From: Desulfolithobacter dissulfuricans
GTDB lineage: Bacteria; Desulfobacterota; Desulfobulbia; Desulfobulbales; Desulfobulbaceae
Reading direction: 5' to 3'
DNA: 64,000 nucleotides
Assembly (NCBI RefSeq): GCF_025998535.1
Contig: NZ_AP024233.1
Coordinates: 2,814,001-2,878,000, forward strand
Position 1 is the stretch's first letter. The number at the start of each line of letters is the position of its first letter. This document shows positions 10,373 to 19,049 of the stretch, piece by piece. The notes beneath the pieces were generated by a model that did not search any database, was not told where the DNA came from, and was given only the letters and a program-made list of their open reading frames with translations. The position numbers were made by a program, and so were the translations under genes.

Positions 10373-10419
10373 TACCAACCGTTTGGTACAAAATAAGCCC
10401 AACAGGAATAAGAAGTCAA
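10373..10419 (-). promoter_or_regulatory. Promoter and TetR-type operator of the 9774-10367 regulator
   Basis: Reading leftward, a -35 TTGACT (10414-10419) and a -10 TTATTT (10391-10396) are 17 bases apart. Directly downstream is the 16-bp dyad TACCAACCGTTTGGTA (10373-10388), a typical TetR-family operator shape. A repressor bound there would block transcription start. Confidence 0.6.
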
Positions 10420-10509
10420 GAACTATTCCTGAAACCAGGGACGAACGGATGATCTGGCGTCCACAGCCGGCAGTCAGGCCCGGAGCAGGGGTATCCAGGG
10501 CCACCCGGG

Positions 10510-10698
10510 TCAGCGGGCCAGGACCCGACGCATTGCCCTGCCCAGCTCCTCCAGGGTATAGGGCTTGGCAATAAATTCGCACACGCCGAGCTCGAGAGCC
10601 CTGGTTACTTCACTGTCTTCAGCCAGGCCACTGGCGATCAGGGCTTTCTGTTCCGGATAGAGTTCCCGTACCTTTTCATAGGTCTGCCGACCGTTCAT
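10510..10698 (-). CDS. C-terminal half of a receiver domain, out of frame with the kinase gene
   Basis: This 62-residue frame starts 'MNGRQTYEKVRELYP' and carries the conserved receiver Lys in 'EFIAKPYTLEEL'. It is the missing continuation of the receiver domain that ends early in the kinase gene at 10695. The two frames overlap by ATGA, so it could be translated by coupling as a separate peptide. It has no phosphoacceptor Asp of its own. A frameshift in one original gene, or a sequencing error, is the simplest reading. Confidence 0.6.
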   Translation of the reverse strand: MNGRQTYEKVRELYPEQKALIASGLAEDSEVTRALELGVCEFIAKPYTLEELGRAMRRVLAR

Positions 10699-13394
10699 GC
10701 CCGGGACATCATCATGTCAAGCAGCAGGACATCGACCGGATGGTCCTGTATCCAGGCAATGGCCTCTTCTCCGGAAGAAGCCGTATGGACGGTGTACCCC
10801 AGTACGGAGAGCATTTTTCGGACCATGATCCGCTGTTCCTCGTCGTCATCCACCACCAGTACCGTTCCGCTGCCCCGGATGTTTTCCAGAGAATCTGGTC
10901 TCTCCGTGCCAGCGGGTCGGTCAGCCTCCTCCCGGTGCGCCGGGAGGTAGATGGTGAAAACCGTCCCCTTCCGGTCGCTGTTCACGGTGAGCAGACCACC
11001 ATGCTCCTGGACCGTGTTCCAGACAATGGACAATCCCAGTCCGGTGCCGGAATGCCCCAGTTCCTTGGTCGAATAGAACGGCTCAAAGATATGCGGTAGA
11101 TGCTCCGGCCTGATGCCCGGGCCGGTATCCCGGATCTCAAGAACCACAAACTCGTCGGCGGTGATCTCCTCGTCGGCCTGCGGTGGCCGGCCCGCATGGT
11201 TGTAGGTACGGATGGAAACGGTCCCGGGGCCATTCAGGGCCTCCATAGCATTGCCGACCAGGTTCATCAGGATTTTGAGGATATGGGTGGCCGAACAGCG
11301 ACACGACCAGCAGTCCCGACCAAGCTCGACATTGACCGTCCCCTCGGGACACCGGGAACAGAGCTCGGCATACTCCGGCGAGGCAATGTACTCCTGCACA
11401 AGGCTGTTAATGGAGACGATCTCTTTTTCCAGGGCAATGCCCCGGGCCATGGTCAGCAGGTCGGCCACCACGTCAGCGGCGTGCTGGCCTGCCTGTTGAA
11501 GTTTTGTCAGCAGCTCCTGGACCTCGCAATCATCGGGAAGCTTGAGCCGCAGCAGTTCCGGATAATTGATCACCCCGGAAAGGATATTGTTCAGATCATG
11601 GGCCACCCCGCCGGCCAGCAGACCGATGGCCTCCAGTTTCTCGGCCCGGCGCAGTTTCTCTTCCGCCTCTTTCTGGGCGGTGACATCCCGGCCGATGAAC
11701 AGGACCCCGGAAAAACTTCCTTCCTGGTCAGTCATGGTGGATATCTGGGCATCGAGGATATAATCCCCGTGCTGGAGCTGGAACTGGCAGGAGGCAAACT
11801 CGGACAGGCCGTCCATGACCTTTTCCAGCATGGAGGAGACCCCGCTTCCATGCCTTGAGAGAAGGGCCCTGATGGACTGACCGATAATCAGATCCGGCGG
11901 ATAGCCAAGGAGGCGTTCCACCGCGGGATTGCAGTAGGTTATGGTCAGGGTGTCGTCCGTGGCGACAATGGCGGTGTTTCTCGACGCCTCGAGGATGGAT
12001 TGCAGATAGAGAAGATTCTTCCGTGCCTGCTGTTCCACGATCTTTCGCTGATTGATGTTACGGGCCACATGGACCGCACCGATGAACCGGTTGTCATCGT
12101 CATACAGCGGCGACAGGGTTACGTCGAAATAACACCCCAGTCTTTCATACAACATCTCCTGGCTGCAGACCTTGTGATCTGCCTGCACTGTTGTGTAAGG
12201 ACAGAATTCTGGTTTTTCCTCCTGGCCGCAGAACAGCTCGTAACAGTATCGTCCCAGAACTTCCTCCATGGCAAGCCCCATTGCTTCCGGCAGCCGCCTG
12301 TTGGCTCGGACAATACGGCACTCCCGGTCCAGAATGCTGATAAATTCAGGGACCGCATCAACGGTCCGCTCCCATTCTTTCTCAGCCCTGCAAGCTGCGG
12401 CCTCTGCCTTTTTACGGCTGACGATCTCCGCCACCAGGGAACTGCTGATCCTGCCAAAACGGAGATAGAGAACAAGCAGGACACAGGTGGCCAGGGAAAG
12501 AAGAATTACCGCCGAGCGGCGGAAAAAGGCAGCTCGCTGCTGAAGGAAGGGTGATATGTCCTGCAGGGCGACAATCCCGCCCACCGGAAGGCCCTGGTAG
12601 TTCCGGAACAGGAAATGGGCGTGGAGCAGATAGGTCGTACCATCGATAACAAGCTGCTGGTCCCCCCTGTCCAGGTGCAGGGTGGTCGGCAGCCGGCTGA
12701 AAATCTCGTGGTTGCGGACCTGAAGGGAGAATCCCCCAAACCGCTTGAGGCCGGAGACGACCGTGGAGGACGTGCTCTCCACCAGGTCGGAGCGAAAAAA
12801 AACAGACACCGGAGCATTGATCTTTTTGCTCAAAAGGTCAAGAAACTGGCAGGCCTTGATTTCATATTCCAGCGCCCCGATATAGGTGTCACGATAAAAA
12901 ACCGGTTGGACAATGCGGTAGACCAGGCCCTGTGGGCCAAGTTCATAGCCCGCCTGCTGGGTTCCCTGATGGTTGACCGCCACCAGCACCGGTCTTTTCT
13001 CCCTCTGATCATCGCCAAACAGAGACGGATTGTCCATACGGAGAAACACCGTACCATCAGGCAGGTAGAAGTACATGCCCACGAAAAGACTGTTCTGGGC
13101 CCGCAGAGCGGTATAGCCGGGCAAGACCCTGCGGTAGAGCAGATCACGGTCACGGGCGGCAAAGGCGGCGATAATGCCCGGCGAGTTGGCCAGCAGCTGA
13201 CTGATTTTTTCACCAAACGGTATAAAGGAGAGTTCCTCCACCGCATCAATCGCCTCATTGAACTTATTCTCGGTCACCTCCACCACCAGATCAAGAAGCC
13301 GGTCATAATGGTTCTTTCCCTGGTAGAGATAGATGGCTGAGAAAAAGAAGAAGGTCAGCCCGACAAAAAAAATTACCCTGTAGCGCTCACTCAT
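10695..13394 (-). CDS. Hybrid sensor histidine kinase (cache-like sensor, two PAS domains, truncated receiver)
   Basis: The product is 899 residues. A first membrane helix lies at about residues 5-25 and a second near 295-315; between them is a periplasmic sensor of double-cache size. Two PAS domains follow ('VDAVPEFISILDRECRIVRA' and 'ATDDTLTITYCNPAVERLLG'), then the HisKA box 'GGVAHDLNNILSG', an HATPase with 'DTGPGI' and 'GTGLGLSIVWNTVQEHGG', and a receiver start 'VLVVDDDEEQ' with Asp in 'DVLLLDMMM'. The frame then breaks after 'SRA'. Removing two bases (AT) in the ATG repeat restores the expected D-M-M-V-P-G-M-N-G. The ATG at 13394 overlaps a small upstream frame; a TTG at 13406 is the alternative. 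The signal is unknown. Confidence 0.8.
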   Translation of the reverse strand: MSERYRVIFFVGLTFFFFSAIYLYQGKNHYDRLLDLVVEVTENKFNEAIDAVEELSFIPFGEKISQLLANSPGIIAAFAARDRDLLYRRVLPGYTALRAQNSLFVGMYFYLPDGTVFLRMDNPSLFGDDQREKRPVLVAVNHQGTQQAGYELGPQGLVYRIVQPVFYRDTYIGALEYEIKACQFLDLLSKKINAPVSVFFRSDLVESTSSTVVSGLKRFGGFSLQVRNHEIFSRLPTTLHLDRGDQQLVIDGTTYLLHAHFLFRNYQGLPVGGIVALQDISPFLQQRAAFFRRSAVILLSLATCVLLVLYLRFGRISSSLVAEIVSRKKAEAAACRAEKEWERTVDAVPEFISILDRECRIVRANRRLPEAMGLAMEEVLGRYCYELFCGQEEKPEFCPYTTVQADHKVCSQEMLYERLGCYFDVTLSPLYDDDNRFIGAVHVARNINQRKIVEQQARKNLLYLQSILEASRNTAIVATDDTLTITYCNPAVERLLGYPPDLIIGQSIRALLSRHGSGVSSMLEKVMDGLSEFASCQFQLQHGDYILDAQISTMTDQEGSFSGVLFIGRDVTAQKEAEEKLRRAEKLEAIGLLAGGVAHDLNNILSGVINYPELLRLKLPDDCEVQELLTKLQQAGQHAADVVADLLTMARGIALEKEIVSINSLVQEYIASPEYAELCSRCPEGTVNVELGRDCWSCRCSATHILKILMNLVGNAMEALNGPGTVSIRTYNHAGRPPQADEEITADEFVVLEIRDTGPGIRPEHLPHIFEPFYSTKELGHSGTGLGLSIVWNTVQEHGGLLTVNSDRKGTVFTIYLPAHREEADRPAGTERPDSLENIRGSGTVLVVDDDEEQRIMVRKMLSVLGYTVHTASSGEEAIAWIQDHPVDVLLLDMMMSRA

Positions 13395-13430
13395 TGGCAA
13401 CCACAACAGTGATGATCATGACGCCCTCCT
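13387..13430 (-). promoter_or_regulatory. Short leader frame with strong ribosome site, overlapping the kinase start
   Basis: An AGGAGG (13425-13430) sits 5 bases before an ATG at 13419. That ATG opens a 10-codon frame, MIITVVVANE, ending in TGA at 13387. The kinase ATG at 13394 lies inside its last codons and has no good ribosome site of its own. This looks like a leader peptide for translational coupling. Whether it is translated is inferred. Confidence 0.45.
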
Positions 13431-14011
13431 GAAAGCGGCCCGGGCAGAAGGGAACCATAACGAGCATCCCCTGGTTTTCTCCCCTTACATGGTAAATTTT
13501 TGCTCAGCGAACGCTGATCTTCAGCCTTCCTTGGAGCAGACTGACGGCGATCTCCTGAGTGTTGGCGGCCTGTTCCTCCATGGCTGCGGAAGCGCTGCCC
13601 TGGTCACTGGCCCATCCGGGTGGACCCCGGTCAAAGAAGAAAATACTTTCTGACAAGACAGTGACGTATCCATGGGCCGACTTCCTTGCCCGAACTGCCT
13701 CTGAACGAACTTGCCCGGATCGGGCAAAGAAACATCACAAGGAAAGACTGAGAGTGGTGCGGCAAGCGAACGGATGGTACCAAGGCTTCATCAGATCAAA
13801 CCTCCTTCCTGTGGCGGGATCCCCTGTGCTCCTTTGCCTGCCATCCATCGACTGCCCCTTTGGGGCATACCGCCCCCCTGACATGCTCCAGGTTCAGGGT
13901 CCAACAAGCTTACAAAATGGTCAACAATGTTTAATTACGATGAAAATACGGCAACAAACACCGTAGTATGCATATTAACTATTGAATATCATGAAAATAA
14001 ATATGATGGTT
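13431..14011. other. Gene-poor stretch with a chemoreceptor remnant
   Basis: Apart from the remnant at 13504-13611, no coding frame in these 580 bases looks like a protein. The last 100 bases (about 13910-14010) are AT-rich and lie just past the stop of the PAS-LuxR regulator. Confidence 0.5.
13504..13611 (-). pseudogene. Remnant of a methyl-accepting chemotaxis protein
   Basis: One frame reads 'ASDQGSASAAMEEQAANTQE' and continues IAVSLLQGRLKISVR before a stop. The 'AAMEEQAANTQEIA' segment resembles the helical signalling region of chemoreceptors (compare the A-x-x-E-E-x-A-A-x-T-x-E-I-A pattern). Nothing chemoreceptor-like precedes it in frame, so only a scrap of about 35 codons is left. The match is short, so the call is tentative. 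Confidence 0.35.
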
Positions 14012-15061
14012 TCAGGAGGAAAAGGAAGAGAGCAGGTATGTCCTGAGGTTGATTTTTTTATTTCTAAGCCCCAGTTTCTTTCTCAGGCTGTAGCGATAGG
14101 ACTCCACTGACCTTACCGAAATATTGAGCAAATCGGCAATCTCCTTGTTGGTTCGCCCCTGCATGACCAGGTCGGCCAGCTGGATTTCCCGTGGGGTAAG
14201 ATTCAATGCCGGCGATTTCAGATCCTGTATAAAAGAGGAGCCAATGGTGTCGATATGCGTGGCGATGATATCGAGGCAATAATGATCCTTTTCCGATAAC
14301 TTGCTGCGCAGAAGTTCAAGATAGGGCAGAATTCGTTCCTGGAGATTGGTGGCGATACGCTGCTCCATTACTTTCTGAACCGCCTCGTTACGCTCCAGGA
14401 GCACATCGATGGTTGTCTTGACCTTATTGATCAGTTCATTTTTTTCCTGGATTTCCTCATGGAGTCGCTGGCAGCAACGGGACTCGGCCCGCAGGGCTAT
14501 TTCGGCCTGCCGTGCGCTGGTTACGTCCCGGCCGAGGATAATGAGACGCCGGCGGCGACCGTCAGGATGAAAAAGCGGCATACGGACCACCTCAAAAAAT
14601 TTTTTCTCCCCATCTGGCATTGAAAAAATCTCTTCACTGAGATCCAGTTCCTCCTTCTGCCAGGCCCTTTCATCCGCCACTTCCCAGACCCGCAGGGTCT
14701 TGCGGCAGAAATCGTTTTCACCTGCCAGTTCGGTCGCTCTTTTACCACTGTACTCCACACTTTCCAGACCAAAGAGCCGCAGACAACTTGTGTTGGCAAG
14801 CAGCCAGCGCCCTTCCCCGTCCTTGAAACAGATGATATCTGGCGACAGGTTGATCAGAGCAAGAAACGGCTCATGATCACTGAATCTTCTCAGGCGCCCC
14901 TGCATGTGTTCCGTCCTTACCCCATCCTTGAGCAGAGGGGGGCGTGCTGCAAGGGTCCCGTTCTCGTTTCTCAGGAAAGAGGGCGATGGTTTCTGTTTTT
15001 TATCGCTCTTCACAACCACAAATTCAGAGTCACTCAAGGTCCGCGGATAGCCTGTGACCAT
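14012..15061 (-). CDS. PAS-domain LuxR-type transcriptional regulator
   Basis: The 349 residues begin with about 60 unrecognised ones, followed by a PAS fold at about 65-185 ('LINLSPDIICFKDGEGRWLL', ending 'IILGRDVTSARQAE'). A coiled-coil linker spans about 185-260. The C-terminal LuxR helix-turn-helix (about 285-345) has 'LTPREIQLADLVMQGRTNKE' and 'SVRSVESYRYSLRKKLGL'. This is a one-component sensor-regulator of a type frequent in Desulfobacterota. It is separated by a gene-poor stretch from the hybrid kinase, so pairing is possible but not shown. The ATG at 15061 is the farthest in frame; a later start near 'MQGRLRRF' would keep all domains. Confidence 0.8.
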   Translation of the reverse strand: MVTGYPRTLSDSEFVVVKSDKKQKPSPSFLRNENGTLAARPPLLKDGVRTEHMQGRLRRFSDHEPFLALINLSPDIICFKDGEGRWLLANTSCLRLFGLESVEYSGKRATELAGENDFCRKTLRVWEVADERAWQKEELDLSEEIFSMPDGEKKFFEVVRMPLFHPDGRRRRLIILGRDVTSARQAEIALRAESRCCQRLHEEIQEKNELINKVKTTIDVLLERNEAVQKVMEQRIATNLQERILPYLELLRSKLSEKDHYCLDIIATHIDTIGSSFIQDLKSPALNLTPREIQLADLVMQGRTNKEIADLLNISVRSVESYRYSLRKKLGLRNKKINLRTYLLSSFSS

Positions 15062-15835
15062 GGCTGTCGGACAGTTAGTTTTTCAGGACAGAGGCCGTTT
15101 TCCCAGAAGGGAAACCCCATCCTGCAGGACAACATGGAAACAAACCGTGAGGAAGCAACGTGTCCAGGAGGAAAAACAGGTTCTCGGTGGAGTCAGAAAC
15201 CCAAGCCAGGTACCTGACCCACAGTCACAGGCACCACGGCCAGTGGGATCGGAGGGAAGAGGAGGACCGTCAGGGCGGCTCAAGAGAGGTTCTTCGATAC
15301 CCCGAGGCCGAGAAAAACGACGCACTGATTTCCATGGCAGACCCAGGAAGGGGGCCGACCGATAATTTTCCATCACCTATGTATATCGTACCACCCGGAC
15401 CAGCAGTCCAGTTTCTGCACTGTCCGGGTGGATCTTCACCACAGCGGAAGACAGGCAACCGTCCGGCTTCCAAGGCGAACCGGAATCCTGCTTTCAGAAA
15501 ACAGGCGGCCCATGCCCGACAACAACTTTCCCGCCCCTGGCGGCAAAGCCAGAAGGCGGAGCAGCTGGTGCCCTTCCTTGTGTCAGACCGCTCCTGATAT
15601 CTTGGGCTCAACTACCGACTTTCGCGCATAAACGGCTGGGGGGATACGTGAGATTCTGCTTCCTGTTCTGTTGTCCTGTCCCCACGATAACATTTCTGAA
15701 ATTCGCGAAAGACATTACTACTGTAGGGGAAAAAGTCAACACAGGTAAATCACGCCATAACTACGGTACAGGAAACCGTAGTCACACCCTGTGATCATCG
15801 GGAAGAATCTGAAGGGGAAGTTGCTTGGGAAACAG
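15062..15835. other. 774-base stretch without recognisable gene; contains hairpins
   Basis: No frame here resembles a known protein on either strand. Two perfect inverted repeats stand out: CCACCCGGAC/GTCCGGGTGG (15391-15400 and 15422-15431, 21-base loop) and ACTACGGT/ACCGTAGT (15760-15767 and 15775-15782). Neither is followed by a T-run. They may belong to a small RNA or a decayed element. No tmRNA, 6S, SRP or RNase P features were recognised. Confidence 0.5.
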
Positions 15836-15882
15836 AAAAAAACTCCCTGTCTGGCCGGAGGAATCCGGACAGAAACAGGGAG
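15836..15882 (-). terminator. Rho-independent terminator of the DEAD-box helicase gene
   Basis: An inverted repeat with arms CTCCCTGT (15843-15850) and ACAGGGAG (15875-15882) is followed, reading leftward, by seven T residues (A7 at 15836-15842). It lies 38 bases past the helicase stop codon. Confidence 0.85.
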
Positions 15883-15919
15883 AATACAGGATGGCAACAG
15901 AAACAGGCCTCGGGACTGT

Positions 15920-17632
15920 TCAGGAACTGACCACGCGACGGCGCCTGACGATGGTGCCCTGTTTTTTCCTGCCGGGCCGGGCCGGCCTGGTGGTGCGTCC
16001 ACGGGAATCGGTACTGATGGTGACCTGGATCTTCTTCCCCTCGACGATCTGACCACTCAGGGTGGTAACGATAACATCGGCAAACCGACTGTCCGCCTCG
16101 ACCATGGCACTGTCACCCCGAACTTTGATCCGGCCGATATCGATATTTCTGGTCTCCCGGTTGGCATTGAACATGCCGATGAGCCGCTGAGGGTTCATGC
16201 CATGCCTGGCCCCTATATTGATCTTGAACCCGGTAAAACGGGTACCGGTTCCCCGGCCCGTGGAGCGTTGGGTACCGGCTCGCTGCCCCTTTCCGGGACC
16301 AGTGGAGCCGAGCTTGTTCAGGTCCGGAGCCTTGCCATAGGTTTCCAGAACGTCCTTGAACTGCAGAGCCAGAAGGCGCCTGACCAGTTCCTCCCGGTCA
16401 AGGCCAGCGAGTTTTGCCGATATAGTGTCCAGGTAGGGAGCGAGATGGTCCGGGGTTTCCATATCGCGCAGAGTGTCCAGCAAGGCGTGGATCCGCTGGT
16501 CGCAGATGTCTCGTCCCGTCGGTACCTGCTGCTGTTCAAAAACACGTCCCAGCGATCGCTCCAGGTTCCTGATCCGGTTCCTTTCATGGCCCAGGACAAG
16601 GGCGATTGAAACCCCCTGCCGCCCGGCCCGACCGGTCCGGCCGCTGCGATGGTTGTAGGAGGCGGTGTCGGTGGGCAGATTGTAATGGATCACATGGTTC
16701 AGGTCGGCAATATCAACCCCCCGGGCCGCCACATCGGTGGCCACCAGAATACGCACGCTCCGGGCCCGGAACCGGCGCATCACCTCTTCCCTCTGGGACT
16801 GGGACAGGTCACCATGCAGGGCTTCGGCCCGCAGCCCGTCACCGACCAGCGCTTCGGCCGTGGTCCGGGTGTCGTTCTTGGTCCGGCAGAAAACGATGCC
16901 GTACATATCGGCCCGACTGGCGATGAGCCGCTGAAGGGCCGCATAGCGGTTATGGGAGGCGATGACGCAGAACTGATGGCGGATGGTGTCCACCCCGCCG
17001 TTACGGGGTCCGATGAGTATTTCCGAGGGCTCCTGCATGTAGCGACCAGCCACCTTGCGGACCACCGATGACATGGTGGCAGAGAAAAGCAGGGTCTGGC
17101 GAGCCACCGGTATGGCCTTGAGGATGGAGGTAATCTCGTCCAGAAAACCCATCTGCAGCATTTCATCCGCTTCGTCCAGGACCACCCGGCTGATCATGGC
17201 AAAGGAAACCGCGCCCCGGTCAAGCAGGTCCCGCAGCCGTCCGGGGGTGGCAACCACAATCTGAGCGCCGCGGCGCAGACCATCGCGCTGCTGGCCCATG
17301 GGCGCGCCACCGTAGACCGGTTGCACCTTTATGCCATTGAGCTTGCGGCCAAAACGGGACAGATCGGTGGCCACCTGCAGACAAAGTTCCCGGGTCGGAC
17401 AGAGAACCAGGGCCTGGGGCTGGCGGTTCTGCACATCCACCAGCTGGACCAGGGGAATGCCAAAGGCGGCGGTCTTGCCGGTCCCGGTCTGGGCCAGACA
17501 GATGCGATCGGTGTCCCCGGTGAGCAGGGCCGGAATGACCTTTTCCTGGATCGGGGTGGGTGCGGTGTAGCCGAGTTCGGTAAGAACGGCAGCGATTTCC
17601 GGCAGGACACCGATTTCTGTAAACAGGTTCAT
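15920..17632 (-). CDS. deaD: DEAD-box ATP-dependent RNA helicase (DeaD/CsdA type)
   Basis: This 570-residue cytoplasmic RNA helicase has all core motifs: 'AQTGTGKT' (Walker A), 'PTREL', 'TPGRL', 'DEAD', 'SAT', 'HGDLSQSQRE', 'ARGVDIADLNHVIHYNLP' and 'HRSGRTGRAG'. The C-terminal extension has a DbpA-like RNA-binding fold (about 450-535, 'FKINIGARHGMNPQRLIGMF') and a basic Arg-rich tail. It should act in ribosome assembly, RNA decay or cold adaptation. The ATG at 17632 is chosen because AAGGAG lies 5 bases upstream and the helicase Q-motif follows. The 460 bases ahead of it carry no gene and may include a long 5' leader, as seen for cold-induced helicases. Confidence 0.93.
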   Translation of the reverse strand: MNLFTEIGVLPEIAAVLTELGYTAPTPIQEKVIPALLTGDTDRICLAQTGTGKTAAFGIPLVQLVDVQNRQPQALVLCPTRELCLQVATDLSRFGRKLNGIKVQPVYGGAPMGQQRDGLRRGAQIVVATPGRLRDLLDRGAVSFAMISRVVLDEADEMLQMGFLDEITSILKAIPVARQTLLFSATMSSVVRKVAGRYMQEPSEILIGPRNGGVDTIRHQFCVIASHNRYAALQRLIASRADMYGIVFCRTKNDTRTTAEALVGDGLRAEALHGDLSQSQREEVMRRFRARSVRILVATDVAARGVDIADLNHVIHYNLPTDTASYNHRSGRTGRAGRQGVSIALVLGHERNRIRNLERSLGRVFEQQQVPTGRDICDQRIHALLDTLRDMETPDHLAPYLDTISAKLAGLDREELVRRLLALQFKDVLETYGKAPDLNKLGSTGPGKGQRAGTQRSTGRGTGTRFTGFKINIGARHGMNPQRLIGMFNANRETRNIDIGRIKVRGDSAMVEADSRFADVIVTTLSGQIVEGKKIQVTISTDSRGRTTRPARPGRKKQGTIVRRRRVVSS

Positions 17633-18097
17633 GGATACTCCTTGTAAAAAAAGATTGCTGGTGGCATCCATGTCGGTCTCAAGACAGAAAACAGCCCCCT
17701 GTTGCCGCCCCGGTCCGTTCCGACGGAACACAGGTCACCGGCGAACCAGAAAGATATCCGGAAGACATCTTCAGGCCAGGTTTCTTCGGGTCCCGCGGGC
17801 GGCCGGCAGCAAGGCCAACGGCCGGAAACGATCTGATCCAGGGACAGGGTAGTCCTGCAACCGGGAATATATCACGGGATATGGTCTGTGTGGGAGAAGT
17901 AGAGATAAAACCCCGCTGATTCGTGCGGAATTTCCAATCAGATGATACTGCGCACAGGTTCGAGGCTGGTCGCCTCCCCCTGACGTTTGTGGATGCGATG
18001 CCGATGCAGGCTACTCTATACAAGCTGAGAATGCAAGCTCTCTTGCCACAGGGATCGCCCGACACTGGCCACGATCGGCCTGGGGAGGAGTCCTGAA
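17633..18097. other. Intergenic region upstream of the helicase
   Basis: No coding frame is supported in these 465 bases. They presumably contain the helicase promoter and leader; no confident -35/-10 pair could be chosen. Confidence 0.45.
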
Positions 18098-18100
18098 CTA

Positions 18101-18140
18101 AAAAAGCTCCCTGGCGGCCATGGCCGCCAGGGAGCCTTTT
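18101..18140 (-). terminator. Strong bidirectional-looking terminator past the carbonic anhydrase gene
   Basis: A perfect 30-bp palindrome of GCTCCCTGGCGGCCA and its complement (18106-18135) is flanked by A5 on the left and T4 on the right. Read leftward from the carbonic anhydrase it forms a 15-bp stem followed by T residues. Confidence 0.85.
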
Positions 18141-18192
18141 CAGCCCATGACCATCCCGAACAACAGGATGGCTCTGTGGTTCCTGCTGGTAC

Positions 18193-18945
18193 TTACTTCA
18201 GTATCGGACGGGCCCCTACAGGCTGAACAGGACGATTGTTGGGGAAACCCATGGTCTCGGAGAACTGCTTGACCTGCTCCTCGGAGACAGAGACCGGGTT
18301 CTTCATCACCAGCCAGACAACTCCCTCGCTACAGGGCGGAGTGGTCAGAGATCCGTTGAAGCGGTAATAGTCCCGGTTGGCCGGCAGCAGGTCCTCCGCC
18401 TTTACCTGGGAGGCCATTCCTTCCTTGTCCCCGGGATGGTGCGGCATCTGTTTCCACAGCTTGGCCATGCCCTCGTTGGCCTCGCCCGGTTCATACATCA
18501 CAGCGACAACGGCAAGGTTGCCCTTCTCATCGGCGTGGACGAAATGCCCTTCCATCGCAAAATACTTGCCATCGATGGTATTTTCGCTGGGCGCATGGAA
18601 ATGGAACTGCTTGAGCTCAAAGGTCTTGCCGGCAACGGTAATGGTCGATCCGGCCGCGTAGTTGGCCTGGATCGCATGGCCGTTGTTGAGAATTTCCGTG
18701 GCCAGCCCACGGTAATCAAAGACAATGGGCTCCAGCTCGGCCTCGATGAAGCCGGTCAGGTCGATGGGAGACTGGTTGACTCCCTTGGCGCACATCTCAT
18801 AGGCCGGGTTGAGCTCGCCCCAGTGTTCCGGGCCGGTCTCGCCGGAGTAGCCCCAATGGGCCCCGCCGTGTCCCGAAGCCATGGCCGGGCCGGCCATCAG
18901 CGTGAAAGTGGCTGCCAGTACGGTGTGTCGAAGCAATTTTTTCAT
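18193..18945 (-). CDS. cah: Periplasmic alpha-class carbonic anhydrase
   Basis: The 250 residues start with a Sec signal 'MKKLLRHTVLAATFTLMAGP' cleaved after 'AMA'. The mature enzyme has 'NQSPIDL', the zinc-binding pair in 'QFHFHAPSEN', the third zinc His in 'EGHFVHAD' and the substrate-pocket 'GSLTTPPCSEGVVW', all hallmarks of the alpha family. It interconverts CO2 and bicarbonate in the periplasm. The ATG at 18945 follows AAGGAGGAGG and opens the signal peptide. It is a single-gene unit bounded by a strong terminator. Full length and all metal ligands suggest it is active. Confidence 0.95.
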   Translation of the reverse strand: MKKLLRHTVLAATFTLMAGPAMASGHGGAHWGYSGETGPEHWGELNPAYEMCAKGVNQSPIDLTGFIEAELEPIVFDYRGLATEILNNGHAIQANYAAGSTITVAGKTFELKQFHFHAPSENTIDGKYFAMEGHFVHADEKGNLAVVAVMYEPGEANEGMAKLWKQMPHHPGDKEGMASQVKAEDLLPANRDYYRFNGSLTTPPCSEGVVWLVMKNPVSVSEEQVKQFSETMGFPNNRPVQPVGARPILK

Positions 18946-19049
18946 TTTTTCCTCCTCCTTTTTCCTGAAAAATATTGCAGACCAAAGGGGAATGATTCCT
19001 GGGACCATTCCCCTTGCACTCCTGGCATATAACCACTTATTCCATTATA

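Noticed and set aside
15760-15782. Hairpin ACTACGGT/ACCGTAGT as a terminator
   Set aside because: No T-run on either side, and a better terminator for the helicase lies at 15836-15882.
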